Source: Candidatus Babeliales bacterium
GTDB taxonomy: Bacteria > Babelota > Babeliae > Babelales > Vermiphilaceae
NCBI GenBank assembly: GCA_020053845.1
Contig: JAGVMI010000120.1
Location: forward strand, 1 to 9,472
Reading direction: 5' to 3'
Length of the DNA: 9,472 nucleotides
Below the pieces are notes generated by a model. It was given only the letters and a program-made list of their open reading frames with translations, was not told where the DNA came from and searched no databases. Below, piece after piece: positions 1 to 6,611 of the stretch. Every line of letters starts with the position of its first letter. Position 1 is the first letter of the stretch. Made by a program: the position numbers and the translations under genes.

Positions 1-1
1 C

Positions 2-715
2 GGCTTGAGCCCTGTATTGTGCTCTGGCCATCAAGAATATCCCCTGCTTGAAAAGCTGAACAGCTCGGGAACACTCTTTATCAAGAATGTGCATTTTCTC
101 GATATTGATGCACAGCAACTTCTTGCTGAGTTTTTGCGCTACGGTATGTTTCGCATGTTTAAAAGCGATCAGAAAATCCCTAGCGATGTGCGTATTATTT
201 GCTCAAGCGCACAAAATCTACAACATCTAGTACAGGAAGGATCATTCTGCCCGGCACTTCATGAACGTCTCAAGCAAATGCACGTGTCATTACCTCCGCT
301 TATAACTCTTGCAGAACCAGAGCTCTATTCACTTGCCGATGGCTTTGCCGAGCAGGCAATCAAAACACATGATTTTAAAATGTTTTTAGAGCTTACTGAT
401 AAAGACAAAAACCGCATTGCGCTTAAACGCCCTGCAAGCTTGTATGAATTAAAAGTGAAGGTGCAGCAAGCACTCGTACAAAAGTCAAAGCGCAATCAAG
501 TATACGATGATCTCGATTTTGATCCTGCATATGAAGTATCCGATCCAGAGCTCATCAAGGCCGCACGCTTAGGAAAGTATGCACTCAAAGATCAAACAAT
601 AATGGGAATATTGTGGCATAAGTTTAAAAATCAGAACAAAATTGCTACCTTTTTGGGTGTCAATCGCTCATCAGTTAACCGACGTTGTAAAGAATACAAT
701 TTGCTCGAACAGTAG
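2..715 (+). CDS. Sigma-54 activator-like (bEBP) protein, 3' part, degenerate AAA+ domain plus Fis-type HTH
   Basis: The reading frame is already open at the left edge, so this is the C-terminal part of a longer gene; residue 1 is taken at the TTG at 5. Residues 21-99 follow the sigma-54-dependent activator AAA+ domain closely: SGTLF, DAQQLL..FL..G.F, DVRII (61-65), ..L..LVQEG.F...L.ERL, then LPPL (96-99). Residues 186-236 form a Fis-like helix-turn-helix (NKIATFLGVNRSSVNRR) typical of the DNA-binding end of the family. The catalytic positions are changed: Walker B DE is KN (27-28), the sensor I Asn is Ala69, the Arg of the FR motif is Cys82, and the sensor II PGNVREL equivalent reads PASLYEL (143-149). 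It probably binds DNA but is unlikely to be a normal ATP-driven activator. Walker A and the GAFTGA loop would lie outside the window. It precedes the recombinase gene by 8 bp. The family call is fairly sure; its present function is not. Confidence 0.72.
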   Translation, partial: GLSPVLCSGHQEYPLLEKLNSSGTLFIKNVHFLDIDAQQLLAEFLRYGMFRMFKSDQKIPSDVRIICSSAQNLQHLVQEGSFCPALHERLKQMHVSLPPLITLAEPELYSLADGFAEQAIKTHDFKMFLELTDKDKNRIALKRPASLYELKVKVQQALVQKSKRNQVYDDLDFDPAYEVSDPELIKAARLGKYALKDQTIMGILWHKFKNQNKIATFLGVNRSSVNRRCKEYNLLEQ

Positions 716-719
716 GAGA
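714..719 (+). promoter_or_regulatory. Ribosome binding site AGGAGA of the recombinase gene
   Basis: AGGAGA lies 4 bases before the ATG at 724 and overlaps the TAG stop (713-715) of the preceding gene. It supports this start and suggests that the two genes share a transcript. Confidence 0.7.
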
Positions 720-723
720 TCGC

Positions 724-1653
724 ATGACACTTGAATCATTCATATCCTACAAAGATCAATTTCTCATCCACATGGAGATTGAACGTAGGCTTGCACTCAA
801 TACCCTCAAATCATATACAGGTGATCTGGAGCTGTTTATATCGTTTTGGGAAGATGTTGCCAAAACATATCCTGCCCCTCTCTCATTGCGTACTGCACTC
901 GAGCGCTATCTCGTGAGCTTGTACTATAAGCGAATCAATAATAGCTCTATCGCACGCAAATTTTCATGCTTTCGATCATTTGAGCGCTATATGCTCACAC
1001 ATGGTGTAAATCTGAATCTTGAACTCAAACGTCCACGCGTTGCCAAAAAGTTGCCCAGATTTCTTACCATTGATGAGATCAACCATCTGCTTGATGGCGT
1101 TAAAGATGAAGAGCTCGGATCGCCCAGCCCCATCCGCGATAAAACGGTACTTGAAATTCTGTATGCAACTGGTATCCGTTGTTCAGAGCTTATAAGCATT
1201 CGTCTTGAGCATATAGATATGCGCGAGAAAACAATGCGTATTCGTGGCAAGGGCAACAAAGAACGCATAGTACTCTTTGGTAATAAAGCCAAGGAACGCA
1301 TTATAGACTATTTAAGCAAAGAACGTTCTGTAGCCGCTTCTCAACAAGAGCCTTTGCTCATCAATTATCGCGGGGAGCAACTTACCAGCCGATCCATACA
1401 GCGTATCTTGCTTTCATTTCGCAAATTTCTTACCAGTAAGCGCATTATCACGCCCCACCTTATTCGCCACTCATATGCAACGCATCTGCTCAGTGCAGGC
1501 GCGGATATGCGGGTAGTGCAGGAATTACTCGGGCACAGTTCGCTCTCAAGCACACAAATTTACACGCAGATAACGCCAGAGGATCTTACGCATATGTGTG
1601 AAACCATGCATCCCGTGCATGATATAATACAGCGTAATGAGCCTGATTCATGA
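724..1653 (+). CDS. xerD: Tyrosine recombinase XerC/XerD
   Basis: Site-specific recombinase of the phage-integrase family; Xer proteins resolve chromosome dimers at dif sites at the division septum. The 309 residues are close to the usual ~300. Residues 1-95 are the N-terminal SAM-like core-binding domain. Residues 110-285 are the catalytic domain with all six active residues: R152 (TGIRCSEL), K176 (RGKGNKER), H245 and R248 (HLIRHSYATHLL), H271 (LLGHSS) and the nucleophile Y280 (IYTQ). These numbers agree within a few residues with E. coli XerD (R148, K172, H244, R247, H270, Y279). There are no integrase-specific extensions and no flanking attachment repeats, so this is the housekeeping enzyme rather than a mobile-element integrase. 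XerC versus XerD cannot be settled from sequence alone. Its TGA stop overlaps the ATG of the PBP2 gene, so the two are translationally coupled. Confidence 0.88.
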   Translation: MTLESFISYKDQFLIHMEIERRLALNTLKSYTGDLELFISFWEDVAKTYPAPLSLRTALERYLVSLYYKRINNSSIARKFSCFRSFERYMLTHGVNLNLELKRPRVAKKLPRFLTIDEINHLLDGVKDEELGSPSPIRDKTVLEILYATGIRCSELISIRLEHIDMREKTMRIRGKGNKERIVLFGNKAKERIIDYLSKERSVAASQQEPLLINYRGEQLTSRSIQRILLSFRKFLTSKRIITPHLIRHSYATHLLSAGADMRVVQELLGHSSLSSTQIYTQITPEDLTHMCETMHPVHDIIQRNEPDS

Positions 1654-3386
1654 TACCACTTACCACTCCTCTTGATAGGAAGCTCATGCATGCGGCGCTC
1701 GCCGTAACACTGCTTCTGGGAGTAATTGTTATACGTCTTATACAGCTGCAAGTACATTTATCCGAGCAGTTTACTACACGTTGCCAAAAAAACTTTCTGC
1801 GCTTGGAAACCACACAACCGCTACGTGGCAATATCACTGACCGCAATGGCAAACTTATGGTAACCAATCGTCCACTCACTTCATTGGCGTGGCAGGGATC
1901 TGGCAATAGAACGCTAAGCACTGAGCAGCTTGCCTGCCTAGCTCATCTGGGACACATTACGAACAGCGATTTTACCTCACCCGCACAACTACAAGAAATT
2001 GCATACGCGGAAAGGCGCTATACGCGACTGTCTCTTGCACGCGATCTCTCATTTGAGCAGTTATGTAAAATTGCAGAACAGTTGCCCAACAATCCCAATG
2101 TATGTATTACACATAGTTTTGAACGCTACTACCCACATGGCTCTGTCGCAAGCCATGTAGTAGGTTATTTAGGGTATGATGTTGCACTTGAATCACACGG
2201 CAAAACGGGCTTAGAAAAGCTGCTCGAATATTCCCTGAAGGGCAAAACCGGCTTCATTATGCATACTGTTAACTCTGCAGGTAAAAAGCTTGCGCATGTT
2301 GAGCTCGAGAAAGCTCATGCTGGTATGGATATCCAGACTACAATAGACTTACCTTTACAAAAATTATGTGAACGGATTTTTCCATCCGACCATGCAGGCG
2401 CCCTTATTGTTATGGACCCGCATGATGGATCGCTTCTTGCCCTTGTCTCACGTCCTGATTTTGACCCATCGCTTTTTCTCAAACCGCTCAGCTACGAGCA
2501 ATGGCAAGCACTCCAAGTGAAACAACCATTTCTCAATCGTGCTTGCACAAGCTATCCTCCCGGCTCAATATTTAAATTGGTAACCATAAGCGCTGCGCTC
2601 GAGCATGGTTTGATAGATCCGCACGAGCACATCACCTGTACAGGCAATATTACCTGTGGAAACCGTACGTATTGGTGTCACAGAAGGCAGGGGCATGGAG
2701 AGCTATCTACTGCCCAAGCAATTGCACAATCATGTAATATCCCCTTCTACAACATCGGAAAACACATTGATGTGGATGTTCTCGCTGAGTATGCAAATAA
2801 GTTCGGCCTTGGGAAGAAAACGGGCATTCCTCTGCAGGAGCGTGCCGGCCTTATACCTACTAAACAGTGGAAACTTGAAACAAAAGGCGAGCAATGGTGG
2901 TTAGGTGAAACCCTTTCGGTAACCATAGGCCAAAGCTTCGTACTCGCCACCCCTTTGCAAGTAGCCATGATGATATCTGCTATATATAGCGGCTATCTCG
3001 TAAAACCACGTATTCTGCTTGATTCACCTATAGAAAGCACCCCTCTGGATATTAGCGAAGAAACACGTGCATTCTTGAAAAAATCAATGCGCGCTACAGT
3101 CAAAAAAGGGACAGGCAGACGAGTAAAACAAGTAACCGATATAGAAATTTATGCAAAAACCAGTACCGCACAAACGAGTGATCTTACCCTGCGCAAATGT
3201 GGGCCAGAATACTTAGAACACGGGTGGTTTGTTGCCACATTTCAGTATAAAGATCACCGACCACTCACGTTAGTTGCTCTTGTTGAGAACATAGGAACAG
3301 CGCAAGCAGTAACACTCATTGCACGCAATTTCTTAGTTGAATATAAGCGATACGCAGATAGCATGCAGCAAACCGCCGTAGGTTGA
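1650..3386 (+). CDS. mrdA: Penicillin-binding protein 2 (class B peptidoglycan transpeptidase)
   Basis: A membrane-anchored D,D-transpeptidase that crosslinks peptidoglycan during cell elongation, normally working with RodA and MreC/D; none of those is in the window. The 578 residues fit the family. A single anchor spans about 14-33; the PBP dimer domain follows (RGNITDRNGK at 59-68, GKTGLEKLLE at 184-193). The transpeptidase domain (about 245-565) has SxxK at S306-I-F-K309 with S306 as nucleophile, and SxN at S361-C-N363. The third motif reads K503-T-S505 where nearly all PBPs have KTG or KSG. C330, C336 and C343 plus H344/H349 resemble the Cys/His cluster that binds zinc near the active site in some PBP2 proteins. 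The start is the ATG that overlaps the recombinase stop (ATGA). PBP2 rather than PBP3/FtsI is chosen from the overall motif pattern; no division genes are adjacent. Confidence 0.87.
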   Translation: MIPLTTPLDRKLMHAALAVTLLLGVIVIRLIQLQVHLSEQFTTRCQKNFLRLETTQPLRGNITDRNGKLMVTNRPLTSLAWQGSGNRTLSTEQLACLAHLGHITNSDFTSPAQLQEIAYAERRYTRLSLARDLSFEQLCKIAEQLPNNPNVCITHSFERYYPHGSVASHVVGYLGYDVALESHGKTGLEKLLEYSLKGKTGFIMHTVNSAGKKLAHVELEKAHAGMDIQTTIDLPLQKLCERIFPSDHAGALIVMDPHDGSLLALVSRPDFDPSLFLKPLSYEQWQALQVKQPFLNRACTSYPPGSIFKLVTISAALEHGLIDPHEHITCTGNITCGNRTYWCHRRQGHGELSTAQAIAQSCNIPFYNIGKHIDVDVLAEYANKFGLGKKTGIPLQERAGLIPTKQWKLETKGEQWWLGETLSVTIGQSFVLATPLQVAMMISAIYSGYLVKPRILLDSPIESTPLDISEETRAFLKKSMRATVKKGTGRRVKQVTDIEIYAKTSTAQTSDLTLRKCGPEYLEHGWFVATFQYKDHRPLTLVALVENIGTAQAVTLIARNFLVEYKRYADSMQQTAVG

Positions 3387-3416
3387 TAGACAACATGCAT
3401 CTTCATCGCCTATACT
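3387..3416 (+). promoter_or_regulatory. Predicted sigma-70-type promoter before the exported-protein/toxin block
   Basis: TAGACA (3387-3392) and TATACT (3411-3416) each match the -35/-10 consensus at five of six positions, with an 18-bp spacer. The site begins one base after the PBP2 stop codon. Transcription would start near 3423, about 33 bases ahead of the next ATG. This suggests that the following genes have their own promoter. It is a prediction from two hexamers only. Confidence 0.45.
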
Positions 3417-3455
3417 GCAGATCGCATACGAATAAGAAACTAAAAAGGACATATC

Positions 3456-3854
3456 ATGATGCACTCACGCCGCTTAGCTCTTGCCTTTTTCATAAGCGCA
3501 AGCAGCATGCTATCTACTTCCACAGCTGTATGTTTGAAAAAAGCTGTCAAAGAGAAGACTGCAGAACGTAAACACTCAGCAATTGTATCACATTACGCCA
3601 TACCCATCACAGCCGGAATCATCACAGGGATTGCTACAAGCCAGATTGCTCGTTGTCTTGATGGACTGCATATATTTGGGAATAATGCCCAAGGCTTACA
3701 GCACGCCCTCTGGCTTTTAGTAAGTTTCTATGGCTGCAATAAGATACGCAATATTGTTATAGAAGAAAACGTATCGCAGTCTGATGAGGCCCGCACTAAT
3801 GGCCTGCTTGCGACCTTGCTGGCATTGATCTGGTGCCAAAGCAATGGCAAGTAA
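3456..3854 (+). CDS. Small exported or membrane hypothetical protein
   Basis: I do not recognise this 132-residue protein. It starts at an ATG preceded by AAAAAGGA (3442-3449), a good ribosome binding site. The N terminus has Arg residues followed by a hydrophobic run (about 7-24) and a possible signal peptidase site after STSTA (24); C26 follows, but the surrounding residues are not a convincing lipobox. A short charged stretch (28-40) is followed by hydrophobic segments at about 46-64, 83-94 and 115-126, the first and last rich in Gly, Ala, Ile or Leu. It is most likely secreted or embedded in the inner membrane. It lies between PBP2 and the EndoU-type protein gene, separated from the latter by 91 bp with no terminator, so it may share a transcript with it. 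Whether it helps export or process that protein is unknown. Confidence 0.6.
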   Translation: MMHSRRLALAFFISASSMLSTSTAVCLKKAVKEKTAERKHSAIVSHYAIPITAGIITGIATSQIARCLDGLHIFGNNAQGLQHALWLLVSFYGCNKIRNIVIEENVSQSDEARTNGLLATLLALIWCQSNGK

Positions 3855-3945
3855 ACGAAAGTATTAATGCATAACCCATAGGTAGCATACAATGCCCTGC
3901 TGCGCACAATCCACATAATCATTTGGACGGAAACGTGAAGCATCA

Positions 3946-5562
3946 ATGAAGCACACAGATTTGCGTTTTGTCTTATTGTTCTTGGGTATTTTTGTATGGA
4001 TAAGTCATACGTTTTCGGCAAGTTTTTACTCTGAAAAATTACATTTCATAGATAAACCACCATCAACGATAATGAGTGGCCATGTGCCTTACATGGCTGG
4101 TGCAACGGGAATATGTGGCATTGTGCCTGCACTTGTATGCGCTGTGCACTGGTGTTATCAGTGGTGGCGATCTGACGGCAAGCAAGAAGACACTCCGTAT
4201 CCATCGCCAATAATACACTGCGAGTATGTGCCTTTTTTTGGCGAGCGCCCCGAGCGATGCAAAGCAGAGATTGCATTGTATGAGGGCATACATGACATTG
4301 CTACGCGATCATATTCCCTCGATCGCACAACGCGCAGATTTCTGCGTGTACATAATCTCGATGATAAGCACTATACACAATGCATAGGCAATGTATTGCA
4401 GCATGCGCTGCATGCAGAATGCGTATCGCTCGCGCATGACACTGCGCATCTAAAAAATATTGCTGCAATCAACACATATCGCCCAATACTTGCCCAAGCA
4501 ATCGATGCAGGCCGTATATGCGTACATGAGAATGATATCAAGCATGCTGTAGCTACTATCGATTGGGCACATTCATTGTATCGCTATCTTGAAGCTGCAA
4601 TCAGTGGCATAGGTGAGGGCATTGAAGAAACGGTAAGTACATTTGTGCATCCTTATCACACATGTAAGCAGCTTGCGCGCAGCTCGCATGAGATGGTGCG
4701 GTGCACATTACGGATGTTTCATGAACTGGGGCTCATTGAAACATTGATGGATGCTGACAACGATCACGATATAGAAGCATATCTTGATGATCGCGGCCGC
4801 ATACTTGAGACCGTAGCTGCAGCTATCAAGCGAAGTATAGCATCGCTTACTGGCCCACAAGCAACGCAAAAAATTGCAGCAACCGTAACGCAAACGGTAT
4901 TGACTGGAAAATGTTTAGGCGTGCTGCTTTCTTTCTTCACACATGCAGCGCACCAAGCACCACACATTATTGATCGCGCAAGCAAAGCAGTCACTGGTGA
5001 ACAGTACATGCTTGCTGTCGCAGATGTGGGAGCAGTGCATATCGCACAGGAAGCGGCGCAACTATCATTCTTTAGTGCAGAAAAAGAACTTACGAGTGGT
5101 AGCCTTCTGGGCCTTGCAGGGTTGTATAAGCCGCTTGCTGATGAAATCGATCATTTGAGAACAGTGTTTGAGAAGTATCTTTTGGATAACGATAAAACAC
5201 TTGTTCATGTATTTGAAGGCGAAGTAAATAAGTTTGGCGAGCTTGGTGGGTTACATCATGACTACTTAGGTTATCTAGAAGCACACGGTAAAATTCGTGT
5301 ACTTGGGCAGCTACCTAATGGCATGTACAAGGCTGAGGTATGGTTTAATGGAATGTGGGAGGAAAAAAGCTTTTTCCCTAAACATTGGACGAGAGCGGAA
5401 GTGCTTACTCGAGTTACTCGTATGCTTGATCAACCTCATAGAAGACAAATAGGCAAGAAGGGCAAGATAATTATACGCGGATTTATAGAACAAACAGAAG
5501 TACGTGTTGTACTGACTCCAAGTGGAAAAATTATAACATGTTTCCCGGATATTACACGATGA
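3946..5562 (+). CDS. Secreted polymorphic-toxin-like protein with C-terminal EndoU-type ribonuclease domain
   Basis: A 538-residue modular protein. Residues 1-25 form a Sec-type signal peptide (hydrophobic 8-20, likely cleavage after TFSA). A second hydrophobic stretch spans about 47-72. Residues 85-400 are predicted mostly helical, rich in His and with eleven Cys between 57 and 323, matching no domain I recognise. Residues 419-536 fit the bacterial EndoU pattern: HVFEGEVNKFG (421-431), GGLHHD (434-439), PNGMYKAEV (457-465), KSFFPKHW (474-481) and the terminal GKIITCFP (527-534). EndoU RNases use a His-His-Lys triad; H421, H437/H438 and K474 or K479 are the candidates here. Known bacterial members cleave tRNA in target cells. 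GC is lower in the C-terminal part than in the body. The ribosome binding site is weak (GGACGGAA, 3925-3932, 13 bases upstream). No CdiA, Rhs or VgrG features are visible, so the delivery route and target (rival bacteria or a eukaryotic host) are unknown. The EndoU call rests on motif recognition without a search. Confidence 0.75.
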   Translation: MKHTDLRFVLLFLGIFVWISHTFSASFYSEKLHFIDKPPSTIMSGHVPYMAGATGICGIVPALVCAVHWCYQWWRSDGKQEDTPYPSPIIHCEYVPFFGERPERCKAEIALYEGIHDIATRSYSLDRTTRRFLRVHNLDDKHYTQCIGNVLQHALHAECVSLAHDTAHLKNIAAINTYRPILAQAIDAGRICVHENDIKHAVATIDWAHSLYRYLEAAISGIGEGIEETVSTFVHPYHTCKQLARSSHEMVRCTLRMFHELGLIETLMDADNDHDIEAYLDDRGRILETVAAAIKRSIASLTGPQATQKIAATVTQTVLTGKCLGVLLSFFTHAAHQAPHIIDRASKAVTGEQYMLAVADVGAVHIAQEAAQLSFFSAEKELTSGSLLGLAGLYKPLADEIDHLRTVFEKYLLDNDKTLVHVFEGEVNKFGELGGLHHDYLGYLEAHGKIRVLGQLPNGMYKAEVWFNGMWEEKSFFPKHWTRAEVLTRVTRMLDQPHRRQIGKKGKIIIRGFIEQTEVRVVLTPSGKIITCFPDITR

Positions 5563-5945
5563 CTACTACGGCTGGATTAGCAATTTTGCAATGGGATGAT
5601 GTTTTCAAAGGATACAATGTTTTTACTGATGTAGATGAGCTGGATATATTGGGTGATTTCCTCACCTCAGATTGTCGATGCTTTGGCATTGATAGATATT
5701 ACCAGTGGGCGCTAAATCCTGATAAAACACGATCTGGAAGTAACCTAACATACATCCATAAAACAGAACACGGCTTAAAATTCGCATCTGATATTAATAA
5801 TGCAGAGCCGCCATATCTTTACCTATCTCCTGACAACTTCATTGAAATACTCGATGCTTGGAAAAAAATAGTAGAAAGTATGCCACACGAAGTGCATCTT
5901 ATCATGGAAAATGGCCGAGTGAGGCTCGAAGTGATCAAGCAGTAG
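5559..5945 (+). CDS. Putative immunity protein for the EndoU-type toxin
   Basis: A 128-residue, probably cytoplasmic protein with no signal peptide or membrane segment. The chosen ATG (5559) overlaps the toxin stop as ATGA, the usual layout of a toxin and its immunity gene; an in-frame ATG at 5538 inside the toxin gene is less likely. By simple count it has about 20 acidic and 12 basic residues, while the toxin domain (419-538) has about 13 acidic and 18 basic, so the two are complementary in charge. The C-terminal part (90-126) reads as a helix, PDNFIEILDAWKKI, followed by two strands, an arrangement I associate with small immunity proteins but cannot assign to a named family. Its low GC matches the toxin domain. 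It would bind and block the nuclease in the producing cell. The function is inferred from position, coupling and charge, with no homology evidence. Confidence 0.62.
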   Translation: MTTTAGLAILQWDDVFKGYNVFTDVDELDILGDFLTSDCRCFGIDRYYQWALNPDKTRSGSNLTYIHKTEHGLKFASDINNAEPPYLYLSPDNFIEILDAWKKIVESMPHEVHLIMENGRVRLEVIKQ

Positions 5946-5961
5946 CCCCGACCTTCATAAA

Positions 5962-5990
5962 AAAAGCCCCCTCGATTTGAGGGGGCTTTT
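5962..5990. terminator. Bidirectional intrinsic terminator between the immunity gene and rpsT
   Basis: A perfect 12-bp stem (AAAAGCCCCCTC with GAGGGGGCTTTT) encloses a 5-base loop. On the + strand the stem ends in TTTT; on the - strand the seven A bases at 5959-5965 become a U run. It lies 16 bases after the immunity stop and 24 bases after the rpsT stop, so it can end both convergent transcripts. Confidence 0.93.
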
Positions 5991-6014
5991 CAATTTGTTT
6001 GTAGCTTTAGCCGA

Positions 6015-6290
6015 TTACGCCGCTGGGCGTTCAGCTGCTGCAACACGCTTTGCCAAGCGGCCAATTTTGCGCGCTACGGTATTTGCGTGAAATGTGCCTT
6101 TGTTTTTAGCACGTGCAAGCTTAGCTTCAGCATCTTTGAGAAGCTCGCGAGCCTTAGCCACTTCATTCAATTCGATCGCTTCAACAACACGCTTTACTGC
6201 GGTTTTGATAGCGCTTTTGCGAGCTGTATTTACCAAGCGTCTTTTTTCGCTTTGTTTTGCTCGTTTCTTAGCTGATTTAATAACAGGCAT
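6015..6290 (-). CDS. rpsT: 30S ribosomal protein S20
   Basis: A 91-residue, Lys/Arg/Ala-rich helical protein that binds 16S rRNA and aids 30S assembly. The N terminus (IKSAKKRAKQSEKRRLVN, residues 4-21) and the later KGTFHANTVARKIGRLAKRV stretch (64-83) are typical S20. The length is normal (85-95). An AAGG ribosome binding site (6297-6300) lies 6 bases before the ATG. It follows rpmB by 25 bp on the same strand and is probably cotranscribed with it. Confidence 0.95.
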   Translation of the reverse strand: MPVIKSAKKRAKQSEKRRLVNTARKSAIKTAVKRVVEAIELNEVAKARELLKDAEAKLARAKNKGTFHANTVARKIGRLAKRVAAAERPAA

Positions 6291-6315
6291 GAAAAACCTT
6301 TATACTCAACGGCGA

Positions 6316-6519
6316 TTACACAACTTTTAGCACTTTGCCAGCTTTGAGGCACCCGGTACATACCTTGCCTCGCTGCACTCTATTTTTGTTGTCATCCGGT
6401 CTTGTGTAACGCATTGCATGGACATTTGGGTAAACCCAGCGCTTGACCCTGTTATTTGCGTTGCTCACTAGATTCGCAACGTGCGGACCTTTTTGACAAA
6501 CTGTACAAATCCTTGCCAT
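6316..6519 (-). CDS. rpmB: 50S ribosomal protein L28, zinc-ribbon (C+) form
   Basis: A 67-residue large-subunit protein. The SNANNRVKRWVYPNV stretch (19-33) is the L28 signature (usually SHANN..KRR..PNL). CxxC pairs at C5/C8 and C54/C57 give the four zinc ligands of the C+ paralogue. In bacteria that carry both forms, the C- paralogue is commonly induced under zinc limitation; no second copy is visible here. An AAGG ribosome binding site (6531-6534) lies 11 bases before the ATG. It is the first gene of a two-gene unit with rpsT. Confidence 0.94.
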   Translation of the reverse strand: MARICTVCQKGPHVANLVSNANNRVKRWVYPNVHAMRYTRPDDNKNRVQRGKVCTGCLKAGKVLKVV

Positions 6520-6574
6520 GTACGCTCAATCCTTCGGAGTTCTAACGAACAAAAAGCGACGTTGTATCGTTTTG

Positions 6575-6602
6575 ATTGTACTAGAATCGCTACTTTTTTC
6601 AA
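6575..6602 (-). promoter_or_regulatory. Predicted promoter of rpmB-rpsT
   Basis: Read on the - strand, TTGAAA (6602-6597) and TACAAT (6580-6575) each match the sigma-70 consensus at five of six positions, with a 16-bp spacer. Transcription would start near 6568, about 48 bases ahead of the L28 ATG. The site lies in the 92-bp gap after the phosphatase gene, so the ribosomal genes need not depend on read-through from ftsH. Confidence 0.55.
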
Positions 6603-6611
6603 CTTGCGCAA

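Noticed and set aside
724..1653. Recombinase as integrase of a mobile element
   Set aside because: Its length and residue spacing fit housekeeping Xer proteins, it is embedded in an operon, and no attachment-site repeats or phage genes were seen.
3888..3893. TACAAT as a promoter directly ahead of the toxin gene
   Set aside because: The hexamer is good, but no acceptable -35 lies 16-18 bp upstream (TAATGC at 17 bp is poor), so a separate toxin promoter is not supported.
5538..5558. Earlier in-frame ATG for the immunity gene
   Set aside because: It adds seven residues inside the toxin gene and lacks a ribosome binding site; the ATGA overlap at 5559 is the more natural coupled start.
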